IMG/VR virus record: IMGVR_UViG_3300035695_000002 | Span: 56,725-120,724 of that record | Origin: a virus | DNA: 64,000 bases | Strand: one strand, 5' to 3' | Shown: positions 20,001 through 28,740 of the stretch, piece after piece | How the letters are laid out: every line of letters starts with the position of its first letter | How positions within the stretch are numbered: position 1 is the stretch's first letter | Position numbers and translations under genes: made by a program | The notes under the pieces: generated by a model | Told to the model about the DNA's origin: nothing | The model's database searches: none | The model's input: only the letters and a program-made list of their open reading frames with translations

Positions 20001-23000
20001 GCTCTTATTATCCTTAATAAGATCTGTAAGTGTTAAATAGGTCATATGCTGCATAATGTCATTCACCTTATCAGCAGGAATGTTTTTTATGCGAAATTCA
20101 CTGAAATTATCAGTGTATGCTTGTTCTACATCAATAAACCCTTCTTTAGCAAAGGAGAGCTGTTGTTCATGAGGAATGAATTGTTTATAGTATCCTCTAC
20201 CTATTTTATCAAATAACTTGTCTGTATTAGAAACAGCAGTATTTCCAGTGAAAAATGACTTTATAAAGTCTACTAAGTCACGGAATAGTTTTATAATAAA
20301 ATGTGTATTTTTAGCTTTTGGAGGAGATTTCTTATTAAGAACATAGTCTCTAAATTCTTCAGCCAATTGTTCTTTTATTTGAAAATCTGTAGCTTCAGAA
20401 TAATTAACAGTTTTGCCTGTAGGTCTGTCTACAAAACTACCTTCCCTGTCTTTGAATTCTTTTATTACATTAGCTTGTTCCTGAGGATCGGAGAACATTT
20501 TCCACACAGCTTCAAATACTTCATGGTAGATGGTTCCTAATTCTGCATCCTTAGATATGTAAATAGCTCCATTTTTTAACATACCCCAAGCTTGCTGGCC
20601 ATTAGTAGCCTGAATTACATTCTTCACTCTATATACAGGAAGGTTAGGGAAGTTAGCTTTTAACCACTTCTGCATCTCTTCCCAATTCTCAGGTTCAAAA
20701 TACTTAAGAGGTTCTTCAAGTTTAACTCTTAAGGCTACTTCCTCCCCATCTAAATCATCTATAGACCATTCCATTTTCTCCTCTATAGGAGATGTTGTTA
20801 TAATGGCTGGTTTCCTTTCAGGAGAAGGTGTTTCTGTTGATTTGTTAAATATAGACTTCTTAGGAGCCTTTTCCTCTGTTATTTGTGGAGCTATTGCTTG
20901 TTTAATTTTGCCTTCTATAGATGCTTTAGCTACATCTTTGTCATATTTCTCTGTAAGAGATTTGCGTATTTCTTCTACATCCCCTCCTGTTAATATGGTG
21001 ATTTTACCTTCAGAGGTGGCTTTGAAGTTTATATTTTTCCCTTCTGGGGAGGTATAAGTGTTAACTGTTTTACCATCCAGAATATAACCTTTCTGAGAAA
21101 CCTCCTTTTTAGCACTAGGAGCAACAACAGCTTTCTTGGGAGCATTTTCATAATTATCAGCACTATCTGTTAATGTGAAATATATACCATGTCTATTAAC
21201 GGCTCCTTCACCCACAGGTTTCATATTGGTGGAAAGAGGGAGTTCTGAAGATTTTCTTCCTTCCTTGGACAATAGATAGGTTTGATAATTAGGCCATGAT
21301 TTAGCCTCTATAACTCCTTCTCTGGAAATAGAGGTTATTTCCTCATAAGGAGTATTCCATAACTCAGGCTTATCAGTAAGCCCTGAATTAATATTATTAT
21401 ACATCCCTTCTAATAAGGAGATGATTTCCTCTTTACTCCCTTCTATAGAAGAAGGTGTGAAAGGATAAGTTTTATCTTTTCCTGATATAGATAGAGAGAA
21501 TTCCCCATTAATAGTACTAAACCATACACTGTTAAATCCTGCTGCATTCTTAGGAGATCCCCAATAAATGATGGATTTAAGCCAATTCATCAATCTTTTA
21601 GATTGTTCTGATTGAGCATCTTGGTTATTAAATATATCAATAGCTAATTGATGAATAGCTTCATATATTGTATTTACTTCATTCTTAGTAAGTTTTCTAT
21701 TGTCAAGCTTTACATATCCATTAGGAAGATTAAGGAAAGGACGTCCTAGAGGACTAGTGAAAGATACACTTCCTTTCTCTACAGTGGTGTCTGTGGTAGG
21801 AATGAATATTACAGGTTTTTCAGATAGGTCAGAAGACTTTATTAGTCCAGCTTCCTCTACACTAGTTTTAGCTGTATAGTCTCTTTTATTATTCCCTTTC
21901 TCATCTAAATTGGTAACATATTCAGGTATGCCGAAAGAAGCAGAAACAGGATGTTCATTTAAAGAAGGTTTCTCTAAAGCATTCTTTACCCATTCTGCGT
22001 AACGCATTTTGTAGTATTCTATCTGTTCAGGAGTAGTGTCCTTTCTAAACATAGTACCACCACCAAATTCCTTACTCCATTCTAATTTAGGATCAGGCAT
22101 CACTTGAACAATAATATTATCGAATGATGGGAATTCTAACTTTTTACCATCTTCTCCTACAGGAACACCATTCTCCACCATTACCAAAGCAATGATTTTA
22201 GAAGCATCTGCATCAGAATCTCCTTTTAAGAAATTAGTGAGTCCTTTAAGTCCTAATTCCTCTTCATTTTTAGATGTCAATAAAACACCTTTGATTTTCT
22301 GTCTATTAGGAAAACTATCTAAATTAGCTCCAAACTTATTACTTCTTATATGATGAGGAAGTGTAGAACTACCAGCAGGTTTTGTAGAAGTTACTACAGC
22401 CACATCAGTTTTCTTTGGTTTTGGTTCATAGGAAGATTCAGAATTCACTGTCTGAACTCCAGGATCTGCACTTCCTAATATCTCTTTTTGAAGCTTTTTA
22501 CTATTCTTTATTTTCTCTTCTTCTTCCTTTTGTCTAATAAATTTATCTGCTACTTCTTGAAATTTAGCAAGAATTAAATCTTTTGCTTTCAGTTCTTTTT
22601 CAGCATCACTTAGTTTAGTTTGAAGTCCTTTTAATTCTGTAACAAGTTCGTTTAATGTACGCTCATTAGGAGTAATGTCCAAGTCCTCTACTTGAGATAC
22701 AAGTTCTTCCACCTTAGAAAGCATATCCTTATAATCAGGATTTTTCTTAAGGAAGTTAGGATTTGACTTTAAAAAGTCCACCCACTCTTGTCCAATAGCT
22801 AAAGGAGCTTTAGGATAGAGAGTTTTGAAATCACTAATTATATCTCTTAAATATGCTACAGCAGAATCTAATGCTCCTTTTACCCCATCTACAAGTTTGG
22901 AAAGAGTATTTATTTCCTTACCTGTTTCCAAAATAAGAGATTCTAAGTTGTTTCTCTGTTCCTTTAATTCTTCTAAAAAGTCTTTAGTGTTAGTAGGAAG

Positions 23001-26000
23001 TTCATCTATATTCTGAGCCAAATCTGCTATATAGGCAGAGTTTAATTCAGTCTCATCTCTCTCTGCTTCTAATGCTGATATTTCTTCTTTTATTTGATCT
23101 TGAAGTCTAGAAAGCTTCATAGCAGCTTCTAAAGCTCTTCTACTAGAAGCTTTAAATCTGTTCTTTTTAGTAAATTGACTATCTTTTATTTTATCTTGTA
23201 AAGCAGATAAATCTTTTGTAATATTCTCTAATTGAGCCTGTTTCTCAGAAATAAGCTCTTTTGTTTTTTCATGTCTCTTGCTTACTTCATCAAATAGTTC
23301 TGTAAGAATCTTAAGTCTGCCTGTTCTTTTTTCAGTAATTCTATTATCTTGTTCTGTAGAAAATTCATCTAAAGATTTTTGTTGAGCAGGAGAAAGCTCC
23401 CCCACCTTACTTATCATAGGAAGAGAATATCCTTTTTTAGGGACAAATTGATCACCTGTTACTTCAATGGACTTTATTCTACCTTTAGCATCTTTATATA
23501 CAAAATTAAGGGTTTTATCTTTAGAGGAGTATTCCAGTCTACCCTTCTGTTTCTTCCCCTTACCAAAGTTGAATTCAAATATGGAGTTTATATTATCCAT
23601 ATAGAACTTAGCCTTCTTGTTATTTACAGTATCACTTACCTTACCAAGTTTATAGTCTTCTAATACAGCCTTGGATACATTTTTAACATTACCTTTCCCA
23701 TCACTAACTTTTATAGTACCGTCTTCATTTTCTCCAAGTATAGTAATACGAGGGAACCTATATACCTCTTTCCCAGATTTATCATATTCTACAGTTTTAC
23801 CCAAGAAATATTCTTCTCCAACAATTACCTCTTCCTCACCATCTTTGGTTTTAACTAATATTTTCTCTGGTTCTACCCCTGGAGTTGCAGTAGGAATCTG
23901 AACATCTTTATATGATTCTGGAGTTTTCTTAATATCATTATAGTCTTTAAGAAAAGACTGTCTCCTTAAAGCTAATTCTGATATATCATCTAAATCTCTT
24001 ACAAGTTCTTCTTTCTCATCATCGTTTATATCAAAAGATTCTATTTGAGAAAGGGCTTCATTGTATTTTTCAGACCTACCTTTTGCTACATCATTAATAA
24101 CATCAGAGGTTACAACACCTTTTAAAGCTAAAGAATTAGCTATTTGAGGAATACGCTTATCATAATCAGCCACTTTAGAGGCAGCATACACCATCTTATC
24201 TATCACCTCTGGAGAATAGACAGGTTTTCCATCCTTTACAAGATTACCATATCTTATTTGAAGAGATTCATAAAGCCCTTTTACATGTTTAGCTACTTCT
24301 TCTAAATTAGAAAGTCTTTGTAAATATGCCAATCTGGAGTCCCCCTGTAGCACTTTACCATCTGCTTGTAATTGAGAAAATCCTTCATTTGTAGAAGCTA
24401 GATGTTTATATTCATTTATATCACTTTGAACTAAATCAAATCTACCATACTTTATCCTAGGAGATAGATAGTTGATAATATAGTCTTGTTCCTTGTCTTT
24501 AGCTTCAAGAACATCACCTCTTCTTAAAGAAGCTTCTCTTTCTTCTTGAAGAACAGTACCTCTATTAACAGCATCTACTGTAGCTTTGGTAAAATCAGAA
24601 AGGTTATATCCATTGAATTTAGCAATAGCGTCTGCTGTATTTGCTTTTATTTGTCTATTCTCTTGGAACTTCCCTCTACCTAACATAAGAGCACCAGAGA
24701 GTCCTCCTATAAGAACATTCTCCATTCCCTCATTAGTACCAATAGTTTGTTTAGCTCCTTGAAATAAGGATTCTAACCAATCAGTGGACTTATTATCATA
24801 CTTCTTATTGTAATAATCGTTAGTTCCTTGGGAAATAGCATATTGAGCACCTTCTTCAAATCCTTCAGATGTGGAGAAAGTGTATGGTCTGATACCATTT
24901 ATAGAGGATAGTATTCTACCTGTTCTAGTGGAAGCTTCTTGTTTAATGAACTTACCTGTAGCATCTTTAGTAATATCTCCTATTTCCTTAGTGGTGGTGG
25001 AAGCAATTAAGCTTCTCTCTGCTTTATCAGAAGATCCTAGGATTTTAGGGAATTGTATATAATTTGTAGCTGTTAAAAGAGCTGTGTTTAATAAAAAAGA
25101 ACTGTTTCCTACACCATCAGAAGCAGCGTTTATAGCATCTAAATCTGAACCTATAGGTCCCCATCCATCATGGGAGTCTTTATATTCTTGAATTTTTGTA
25201 TTCCTGAAATCATTAAGATTGTAATAGGCTTCAAATCCGGCTTCCCCTGTTGTAGCCAATCCAGCTACTAATACTCTTTGTCCTTTGTTAAGAGTATTAT
25301 ATGTACCAAGGAACTTGTTGGACAAACTCTCTACTTTTCCATAAGTTTCAGCGGCCTTATCAGCAGCCATTAAGGCTTCTTCTGTAGCAGCTAATGTTTC
25401 ACCAGCCTTTCCTACAGAGAACAATTTAGCCATTCCTGGGAGAGCTGATAGAGATTTTAATCCAGAAGCATATACACCTCCTGAAAGGTAGGCTCCTGCT
25501 GCAAATCCCATATTCTTAATAATACCATCCCATAAGAAATTAGCTGTTAAAAGCTTTTTAGGAGAATACCAATTAGCATTCTTTTCTCCGTCTGTATAGT
25601 AATTAGGAAGAGTGTTTTCTAAGTTTTTATTGAATTCGTCTAAGGCTCTATTGAACTCATTATCATAAAATGAGGCTGCTCTACCATCCGTTAGAGCTTT
25701 TCCTAGCCCTATAACAGTACCTGCTGTAGATTGAAGGAATGTAGTTCCTGTTAAAGAAAGACCTTTCCCTACAGCATTTACCATTTTAGAAGGCCATCCC
25801 TGACCTAAAGCATAAGCATCTTCATTATTATAGTCTCCAGGTACATATTGATCGAATCTATTAGAGGATACTTCTTTAAGACTTCTAGGAATAGAACCAC
25901 CTGTAATCTTTCCATCTCCACCACTAGAAATAGAAAATAACTTATTCTCCAATGCACTTAGTGCAGAGGGTGTAGGATTTCCTCCTTCACTTGGAAGCAA

Positions 26001-26114
26001 AGAAGTATCAAATCCTTTATAAGGAAGATTTGGGAGATTTACGTCTGTAGGAGGAGAATATGTCTGAGAAGCATCTTGTAATGCTTGTTCATTCAATAAT
26101 GGTGTATCAGTCAT
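14022..26114 (-). CDS. Virion RNA polymerase polyprotein, crAss-like (4030 aa)
   Basis: The catalytic signature DFDID is at residues 3176-3180 within VGSDFDIDKLFIYF. It matches the metal-binding motif of the crAss-like phage virion RNA polymerase (phi14:2 gp66), a two-barrel polymerase related to RNA-silencing polymerases. In that system the polymerase is injected and transcribes early genes. Upstream are: residues ~100-470 with hydrophobic/Gly-Ala helices (GFAAGAYLSGGVYASG, NVLIGGLSGALMLGRG); a long coiled coil near 960-1240; and a zincin-like YHEVFEAV at 1863-1870, where HExxE replaces HExxH. The chain is far longer than phi14:2 gp66 (~2180 aa), so extra domains are fused N-terminally. Its start codon overlaps nothing; the 849-aa gene ends at its ATG. 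Confidence 0.88.
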   Translation of the reverse strand: MTDTPLLNEQALQDASQTYSPPTDVNLPNLPYKGFDTSLLPSEGGNPTPSALSALENKLFSISSGGDGKITGGSIPRSLKEVSSNRFDQYVPGDYNNEDAYALGQGWPSKMVNAVGKGLSLTGTTFLQSTAGTVIGLGKALTDGRAASFYDNEFNRALDEFNKNLENTLPNYYTDGEKNANWYSPKKLLTANFLWDGIIKNMGFAAGAYLSGGVYASGLKSLSALPGMAKLFSVGKAGETLAATEEALMAADKAAETYGKVESLSNKFLGTYNTLNKGQRVLVAGLATTGEAGFEAYYNLNDFRNTKIQEYKDSHDGWGPIGSDLDAINAASDGVGNSSFLLNTALLTATNYIQFPKILGSSDKAERSLIASTTTKEIGDITKDATGKFIKQEASTRTGRILSSINGIRPYTFSTSEGFEEGAQYAISQGTNDYYNKKYDNKSTDWLESLFQGAKQTIGTNEGMENVLIGGLSGALMLGRGKFQENRQIKANTADAIAKFNGYNLSDFTKATVDAVNRGTVLQEEREASLRRGDVLEAKDKEQDYIINYLSPRIKYGRFDLVQSDINEYKHLASTNEGFSQLQADGKVLQGDSRLAYLQRLSNLEEVAKHVKGLYESLQIRYGNLVKDGKPVYSPEVIDKMVYAASKVADYDKRIPQIANSLALKGVVTSDVINDVAKGRSEKYNEALSQIESFDINDDEKEELVRDLDDISELALRRQSFLKDYNDIKKTPESYKDVQIPTATPGVEPEKILVKTKDGEEEVIVGEEYFLGKTVEYDKSGKEVYRFPRITILGENEDGTIKVSDGKGNVKNVSKAVLEDYKLGKVSDTVNNKKAKFYMDNINSIFEFNFGKGKKQKGRLEYSSKDKTLNFVYKDAKGRIKSIEVTGDQFVPKKGYSLPMISKVGELSPAQQKSLDEFSTEQDNRITEKRTGRLKILTELFDEVSKRHEKTKELISEKQAQLENITKDLSALQDKIKDSQFTKKNRFKASSRRALEAAMKLSRLQDQIKEEISALEAERDETELNSAYIADLAQNIDELPTNTKDFLEELKEQRNNLESLILETGKEINTLSKLVDGVKGALDSAVAYLRDIISDFKTLYPKAPLAIGQEWVDFLKSNPNFLKKNPDYKDMLSKVEELVSQVEDLDITPNERTLNELVTELKGLQTKLSDAEKELKAKDLILAKFQEVADKFIRQKEEEEKIKNSKKLQKEILGSADPGVQTVNSESSYEPKPKKTDVAVVTSTKPAGSSTLPHHIRSNKFGANLDSFPNRQKIKGVLLTSKNEEELGLKGLTNFLKGDSDADASKIIALVMVENGVPVGEDGKKLEFPSFDNIIVQVMPDPKLEWSKEFGGGTMFRKDTTPEQIEYYKMRYAEWVKNALEKPSLNEHPVSASFGIPEYVTNLDEKGNNKRDYTAKTSVEEAGLIKSSDLSEKPVIFIPTTDTTVEKGSVSFTSPLGRPFLNLPNGYVKLDNRKLTKNEVNTIYEAIHQLAIDIFNNQDAQSEQSKRLMNWLKSIIYWGSPKNAAGFNSVWFSTINGEFSLSISGKDKTYPFTPSSIEGSKEEIISLLEGMYNNINSGLTDKPELWNTPYEEITSISREGVIEAKSWPNYQTYLLSKEGRKSSELPLSTNMKPVGEGAVNRHGIYFTLTDSADNYENAPKKAVVAPSAKKEVSQKGYILDGKTVNTYTSPEGKNINFKATSEGKITILTGGDVEEIRKSLTEKYDKDVAKASIEGKIKQAIAPQITEEKAPKKSIFNKSTETPSPERKPAIITTSPIEEKMEWSIDDLDGEEVALRVKLEEPLKYFEPENWEEMQKWLKANFPNLPVYRVKNVIQATNGQQAWGMLKNGAIYISKDAELGTIYHEVFEAVWKMFSDPQEQANVIKEFKDREGSFVDRPTGKTVNYSEATDFQIKEQLAEEFRDYVLNKKSPPKAKNTHFIIKLFRDLVDFIKSFFTGNTAVSNTDKLFDKIGRGYYKQFIPHEQQLSFAKEGFIDVEQAYTDNFSEFRIKNIPADKVNDIMQHMTYLTLTDLIKDNKSLFSIPDIHKKELYDRLKTRFTKIAEQSGEWDELVKKHQEYLKTYSIEFDENDDLVLKDEDASKKGDYQEATKIDVFKKANSAVKLLLSTIPIVDSKNHLVRSSIGGVRLLPSSQVFMAIMNNVHTSRSIDEMMDRIKEMSEDDNNYKTLYNRLTKNTSDLSEISEVHDGQLLAAFWRTFKKQSPDVKNVYIFDNGDVEVGDSNLSSAARQVSADYGNSIIKTVKSKNPYFEYSNKEKAYIGKPSGVKSVSLSTDQNRINFLKSLGIEFKTSELSKLSADKKQSFIEAVAGIKKSIQEAEKIATVSRKVLNIKGRLMQLSLIRASIDNPEFDSTFFNVKGERTQTFIGTNPTSDLFDVLSQINNKNELVNTPYEYLLTDSFAQGSVILDKIFNPVTGNRIKGGEQLMHPGYADGTVNTSNGKKKQSAKLTYKERLVQEINLNSKGYYYNLVPGDASMEWMTYMGNHISSDSLLSGMSKVHDIFKGYFLSELELSREDRPVAKKRDSEDLRFLKSILGEELQKSILKEKLSTEEVYAKYQSQINKAVDAFIKQETVNLRELLSKYDIIKKDSEGIKVQNLSFSDGEVITEPVLNRQLSAITINYIVNNIEFHKLLYSDPYQYSDELKRIKNALSPRQAIINNSPNFNKALNKIWNKGYDKGDVGYTDMTRDYFRTVTSEDVVSTSDLKDYGNFEETDGGGIISHKAYRWFRIKAGEWNDDEEKQYRYDIAYEKDIKGIDLSKEERTLLDGINPEVKSAYTPIKPIVFGNKLNGKPYNDVVLDKFALYPLSFRIVHSLNPESNAIKHYNKMQKENIDYTVFASGRKVGSEGLNPIYNEDGTFNESPYEALVNVSHGIISIQSEVPSKDEPLVTRGSQITKLVTMDYMEAGVPVDFSKGANFTQRLNEWNKLSETQKLAKSELYKEIKNNQHLLEAIIDNGYNSLLTKMGIEQTKDGDFIIKDFDKVSDTLRDEVLKREVNDNIVDAFEGFKNGDVVLEATPAYQQIRNILYSIADRNVISPKISGGQKVQIPSTLLESVKAKKEKGAYTSDFLRFYKDEDGKRTCEIMVGRWFNSPLSDSELLNYLNKTKEGQSLLSGVAYRIPTQKQNSIDSFVIKQFLPKEFGDSVVIPSELVRKVGSDFDIDKLFIYFKNTYTSLKGNIKQIPFYGYGEAAKAKLGELYDQGEFLKKEDRNRVNNWIKTRALDERQDVVNKLATAIFGQGAFDQEVIDDFLEANSDENLKERIVNQIYKKSLENEYIQSLQNLISHPDNFENLVKPNSADQLKALAKDITKKLGFAEFTYDDPKNMLNRHFMSRLRQAFVSGKYAIGIAAVNQTNHSLNQRQPIYIDQERWGLVSEEDKFWLSGGTFKKEDVAIKFKNYNKIDVNDKSVPTLSMIKNAKGENISDIIGQFIDGYVDISKGPWIMELGASPNVASTWLFLVKLGVPIKDVAYFMNQPIIRDYLDSIENAGYVWLFIEDFVEDIKDSPKYKVAPSEFNKIKEIPSNLGETVGKEKLSPQEKAQQQFILNEFLKYAKMANHQFLVTQGANWDTANFNDPYLVFKKNEQFKKAQSTIISSVNDLVKGSFIGKLSEKIYDVRDAFSTILTSDKPNVREVIEDVLRPYVDMNDRDFVKLAQKAVNDLFDWAVQNDRKLNNQIQKILLSDDNTAKEVSDFVTKVRKDENHPLYNNQIVKLVTPHFSEKNEGVNNLKIKNKDNKVYDQNQMIYAFSELRQYLKVQDSPLYGSLVRLAVLQSGLSNSPISFTSLLPYEDFKNIYNKTLSILEEYPNLADFKVLDVFQRNNWNNDDLVPQRKAKWKQNKNGEWKYNNNMKFIGYKRVSAAIAKKEIPQLVKINTKSREAENDVIVYTWETGTKAEKDKLKKQGDYSYIKRGLFKKVKQYGTPYTIDFSIGDTLISDYVYKAINAWGDSHSSDGVYFSANEFYNVAKPSIIDNGFIKVEKEASDESILSYFESPTKEVVEDEDDSNSNLPNCS

Positions 26115-28663
26115 TAAAAAGGTTTTTTGGAAGCAAGTTTAACTTGTTTTAAATCATTCTCTGTAGAAGGAGTTTCATTCAATAGTTCATATATTGCACT
26201 GTCATTAAGTCCTATTAGGGCATCATATAGTGCTTTTTCACTTATCATCTTTGAAGGATAGGATATATTTTCATGCCATACTTTCTGTGTAGGATCAAAT
26301 ATACTAAGTTTAATTTGATATAAATCTCCAGCAGGTTGTATGATGTTGGCTTTTACGCCATAAGTTCCTACATTAGGAAAATCTACACTTGATAGAAAAC
26401 TGTTATTGTGAGTTGATTCTCCAGGTGATAGAGCTGTACTATATCCTCCCATCTTTCTTATTTGCTCTTGATAAGGTCTAATAGCTTGTACTCTAGGATC
26501 AGCTTCAAATCTTTGACCAAACATTGATAGTTTGTGTTCTGGAGTGATAAGAGCTTTAGTTACCAAATCTTTATCCCCCACCTTTCCACTAGCTGTTAAT
26601 TCATACATTGCTGGTTGAAATTCACTACCTTCTACAACATTCAATCTGTATTGTGTGTTAGGAGAAGAGGATAATTTTCTAGCAACATCAACATCAAAAT
26701 CAGGAGATCCTGGAAGTTTACCATTTGTCTTTTCTGCTAAATTAGCCAATCCTGCAAGATTACCCCCCATTGATCTAATTTGAGCTTCGTTCTCTGTAGG
26801 AACTGTATATTCCATCCCTTGAGGAGATGTTATTCTATTCTTTAATTCTTCTTGAGAGAGGTCATTTATTTTTCCTATCATCTCTCTATTTGGATTATTT
26901 ACTATTTGATTATAATGTTGAACATTATTTAATAATATTTTATTAGCTTCATTTAAAGGTTTTTTACTAGCTTGTACTTCTAATAAATGATATTCTTTAG
27001 GGGAAAGTTCTTGTTTAGCTTTGTTAAAATCAAAAGCTACTCCTCCAGTATTTAAAGAAGATATATATTTAGACAAATTATTATTATAATTAACAAAATC
27101 TTTAGGAGAATAAATATACTGATTCACACCATCATTATACTGTATATCTGGAGCATTCTTAGGAATAAGTTTATTAATATATTCTGAAGGATCTCCTATT
27201 CCTAAAGCCTTTCCTGCTTCTTTTTGAGTACTTATTAACATGGCTTTATTAGCCTCTGTTATTCTTCTAAGAGGTTCTGTGGAAGCTAAATGATAAGCTA
27301 CTTCACTTTCCACACCATTAGGACTTCTAGTCCAAGCTTCTCTTTGCTGATTAAGCCATTCTTCATTTTTACCCTTTTTACCAAGGAAACCATTATCTAA
27401 GGAAGATAAGGAATTTGCATATTCCTGTGTTTTATCTACTACAGAAGCTATATTTACTTTTGGAAGATTTTCCTGATTTGAAGGTTGAGGAAGCCCTCCA
27501 TATCCACTATCTAATTTTAGTTTAGATGCTTGAATATCTACTTCTCTCTTTCTTAATTCATATGTTTTTTGAAATTTATCCCAGTCTCTTGCTTGTTCTT
27601 CTCTCCATTGTTGAGCTTTAGCAAAAGGATTGGTTTCATATGTATTAGAGGTTTCTGTGTAAGAGAAGGCTTTTGAGAAGTTATTAAGGAAATTGCTTGT
27701 ATGTAATTGAGCTTTAACACCTTCTATATTTCCATGAGCTAAAGCATCGTCCATTTGCTTCTGTTCTCCTGATATACCTCCTAATACTTTCTCCAAAGAA
27801 GCAATCTGTTCATCCAGCTTGCTCTTTTGTAACACAGAAGTTGTGGAGCTTTTAGCATTCTCCAGTATTCTCTTTTGTTCATTATAGAAATCCACCTTTG
27901 TTCTATAGGAAGATTTGAGATTTTGAGAGAATTGTTCTGGTGAAACATTAGAATAAGTATATCTACCATCTATCTCCATTTGCTTAAAATCAGCAGGGGA
28001 AAGGGTAGCCATTAGAGCTTGTTGTATTTTCCCTGGATCTATACCAGCTAGTTTCTTCCTTACAATAGCATCAGCTATTACAAGATTCCCTTTAGAGTCT
28101 AATGTGAAAGCGTCATCTGTAATAGATTCATCCTTTGTAAGAGCTTTAATGGTATCTAAAGCATTTTTTTTATAATTGGTATATGGGTTATATCCCCCAG
28201 AGAAGCCCGATTTTATATCCTTGTTATTAAGCCAATTTGAGGCTTGAGTTTGAAAATCCCATTCATTAGAAGGAGAAGACTTCCCTTCCTTTTTAGCAGA
28301 TTCCATGTCTGCTAACCCTTTCCTATACTTCATTGTAGAGGCTACAGCATTCTGTATATTAGGATCTTTAACTATTTGCTTAGTCATTCCTCCTACAGAA
28401 TTTACTAATTGAAAATTAGAGAAATCTCCAGCAGCCACCTTTTTAAGATTGCTTCCTAGCTCATTTAACCTAGATTGAAGATATTGTTTATCCACATCCC
28501 TCACTACATCCAATCCAGCAATATCGTCAACTTGGGATTGGATTTTCTGTACACCCTCATTGTATTGTTGCTGCTTGTACATACCCACCTCCTTCATTGC
28601 ATTTACAGGCAATTGAGCTACATAAGGAGTATATGGTAATAATTGATCGGTGAACGAAGCCAT
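26114..28663 (-). CDS. Internal virion (cargo) protein, crAss-like (849 aa)
   Basis: The N-terminus (YTPYVAQLPVNAMKEVGMYKQQQYNEGVQKI) and the following VAAGDFSNFQLVNSVGGMTKQIVKDP block are phrases I recognise from a conserved crAss-like virion protein found beside the RNA polymerase. The protein is long, polar and mostly helical, with coiled-coil-prone stretches at ~230-300 and ~370-400. There is no signal peptide or enzyme motif. It is the first gene of the cargo set after a strong-looking promoter, with only 5 nt between the -7 box and the ATG. A role as ejected cargo is inferred from family and position. Confidence 0.75.
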   Translation of the reverse strand: MASFTDQLLPYTPYVAQLPVNAMKEVGMYKQQQYNEGVQKIQSQVDDIAGLDVVRDVDKQYLQSRLNELGSNLKKVAAGDFSNFQLVNSVGGMTKQIVKDPNIQNAVASTMKYRKGLADMESAKKEGKSSPSNEWDFQTQASNWLNNKDIKSGFSGGYNPYTNYKKNALDTIKALTKDESITDDAFTLDSKGNLVIADAIVRKKLAGIDPGKIQQALMATLSPADFKQMEIDGRYTYSNVSPEQFSQNLKSSYRTKVDFYNEQKRILENAKSSTTSVLQKSKLDEQIASLEKVLGGISGEQKQMDDALAHGNIEGVKAQLHTSNFLNNFSKAFSYTETSNTYETNPFAKAQQWREEQARDWDKFQKTYELRKREVDIQASKLKLDSGYGGLPQPSNQENLPKVNIASVVDKTQEYANSLSSLDNGFLGKKGKNEEWLNQQREAWTRSPNGVESEVAYHLASTEPLRRITEANKAMLISTQKEAGKALGIGDPSEYINKLIPKNAPDIQYNDGVNQYIYSPKDFVNYNNNLSKYISSLNTGGVAFDFNKAKQELSPKEYHLLEVQASKKPLNEANKILLNNVQHYNQIVNNPNREMIGKINDLSQEELKNRITSPQGMEYTVPTENEAQIRSMGGNLAGLANLAEKTNGKLPGSPDFDVDVARKLSSSPNTQYRLNVVEGSEFQPAMYELTASGKVGDKDLVTKALITPEHKLSMFGQRFEADPRVQAIRPYQEQIRKMGGYSTALSPGESTHNNSFLSSVDFPNVGTYGVKANIIQPAGDLYQIKLSIFDPTQKVWHENISYPSKMISEKALYDALIGLNDSAIYELLNETPSTENDLKQVKLASKKPF

Positions 28664-28668
28664 GAGTG

Positions 28669-28700
28669 CAAATTTAACTTAAGAAATTATTATATCCAAA
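28669..28700 (-). promoter_or_regulatory. Bacteroidota-type promoter for the cargo/RNA-polymerase genes
   Basis: On the minus strand: TTTG (28697-28700), 20 nt, TAAATTTG (28669-28676). Both boxes fully match the consensus. The ATG at 28663 is 5 nt beyond the box, which predicts a leaderless mRNA for the 849-aa gene and the RNA polymerase behind it. Confidence 0.8.
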
Positions 28701-28740
28701 TTGGATAACGAATATTATTAATCTTGTATAACTAGAATGA

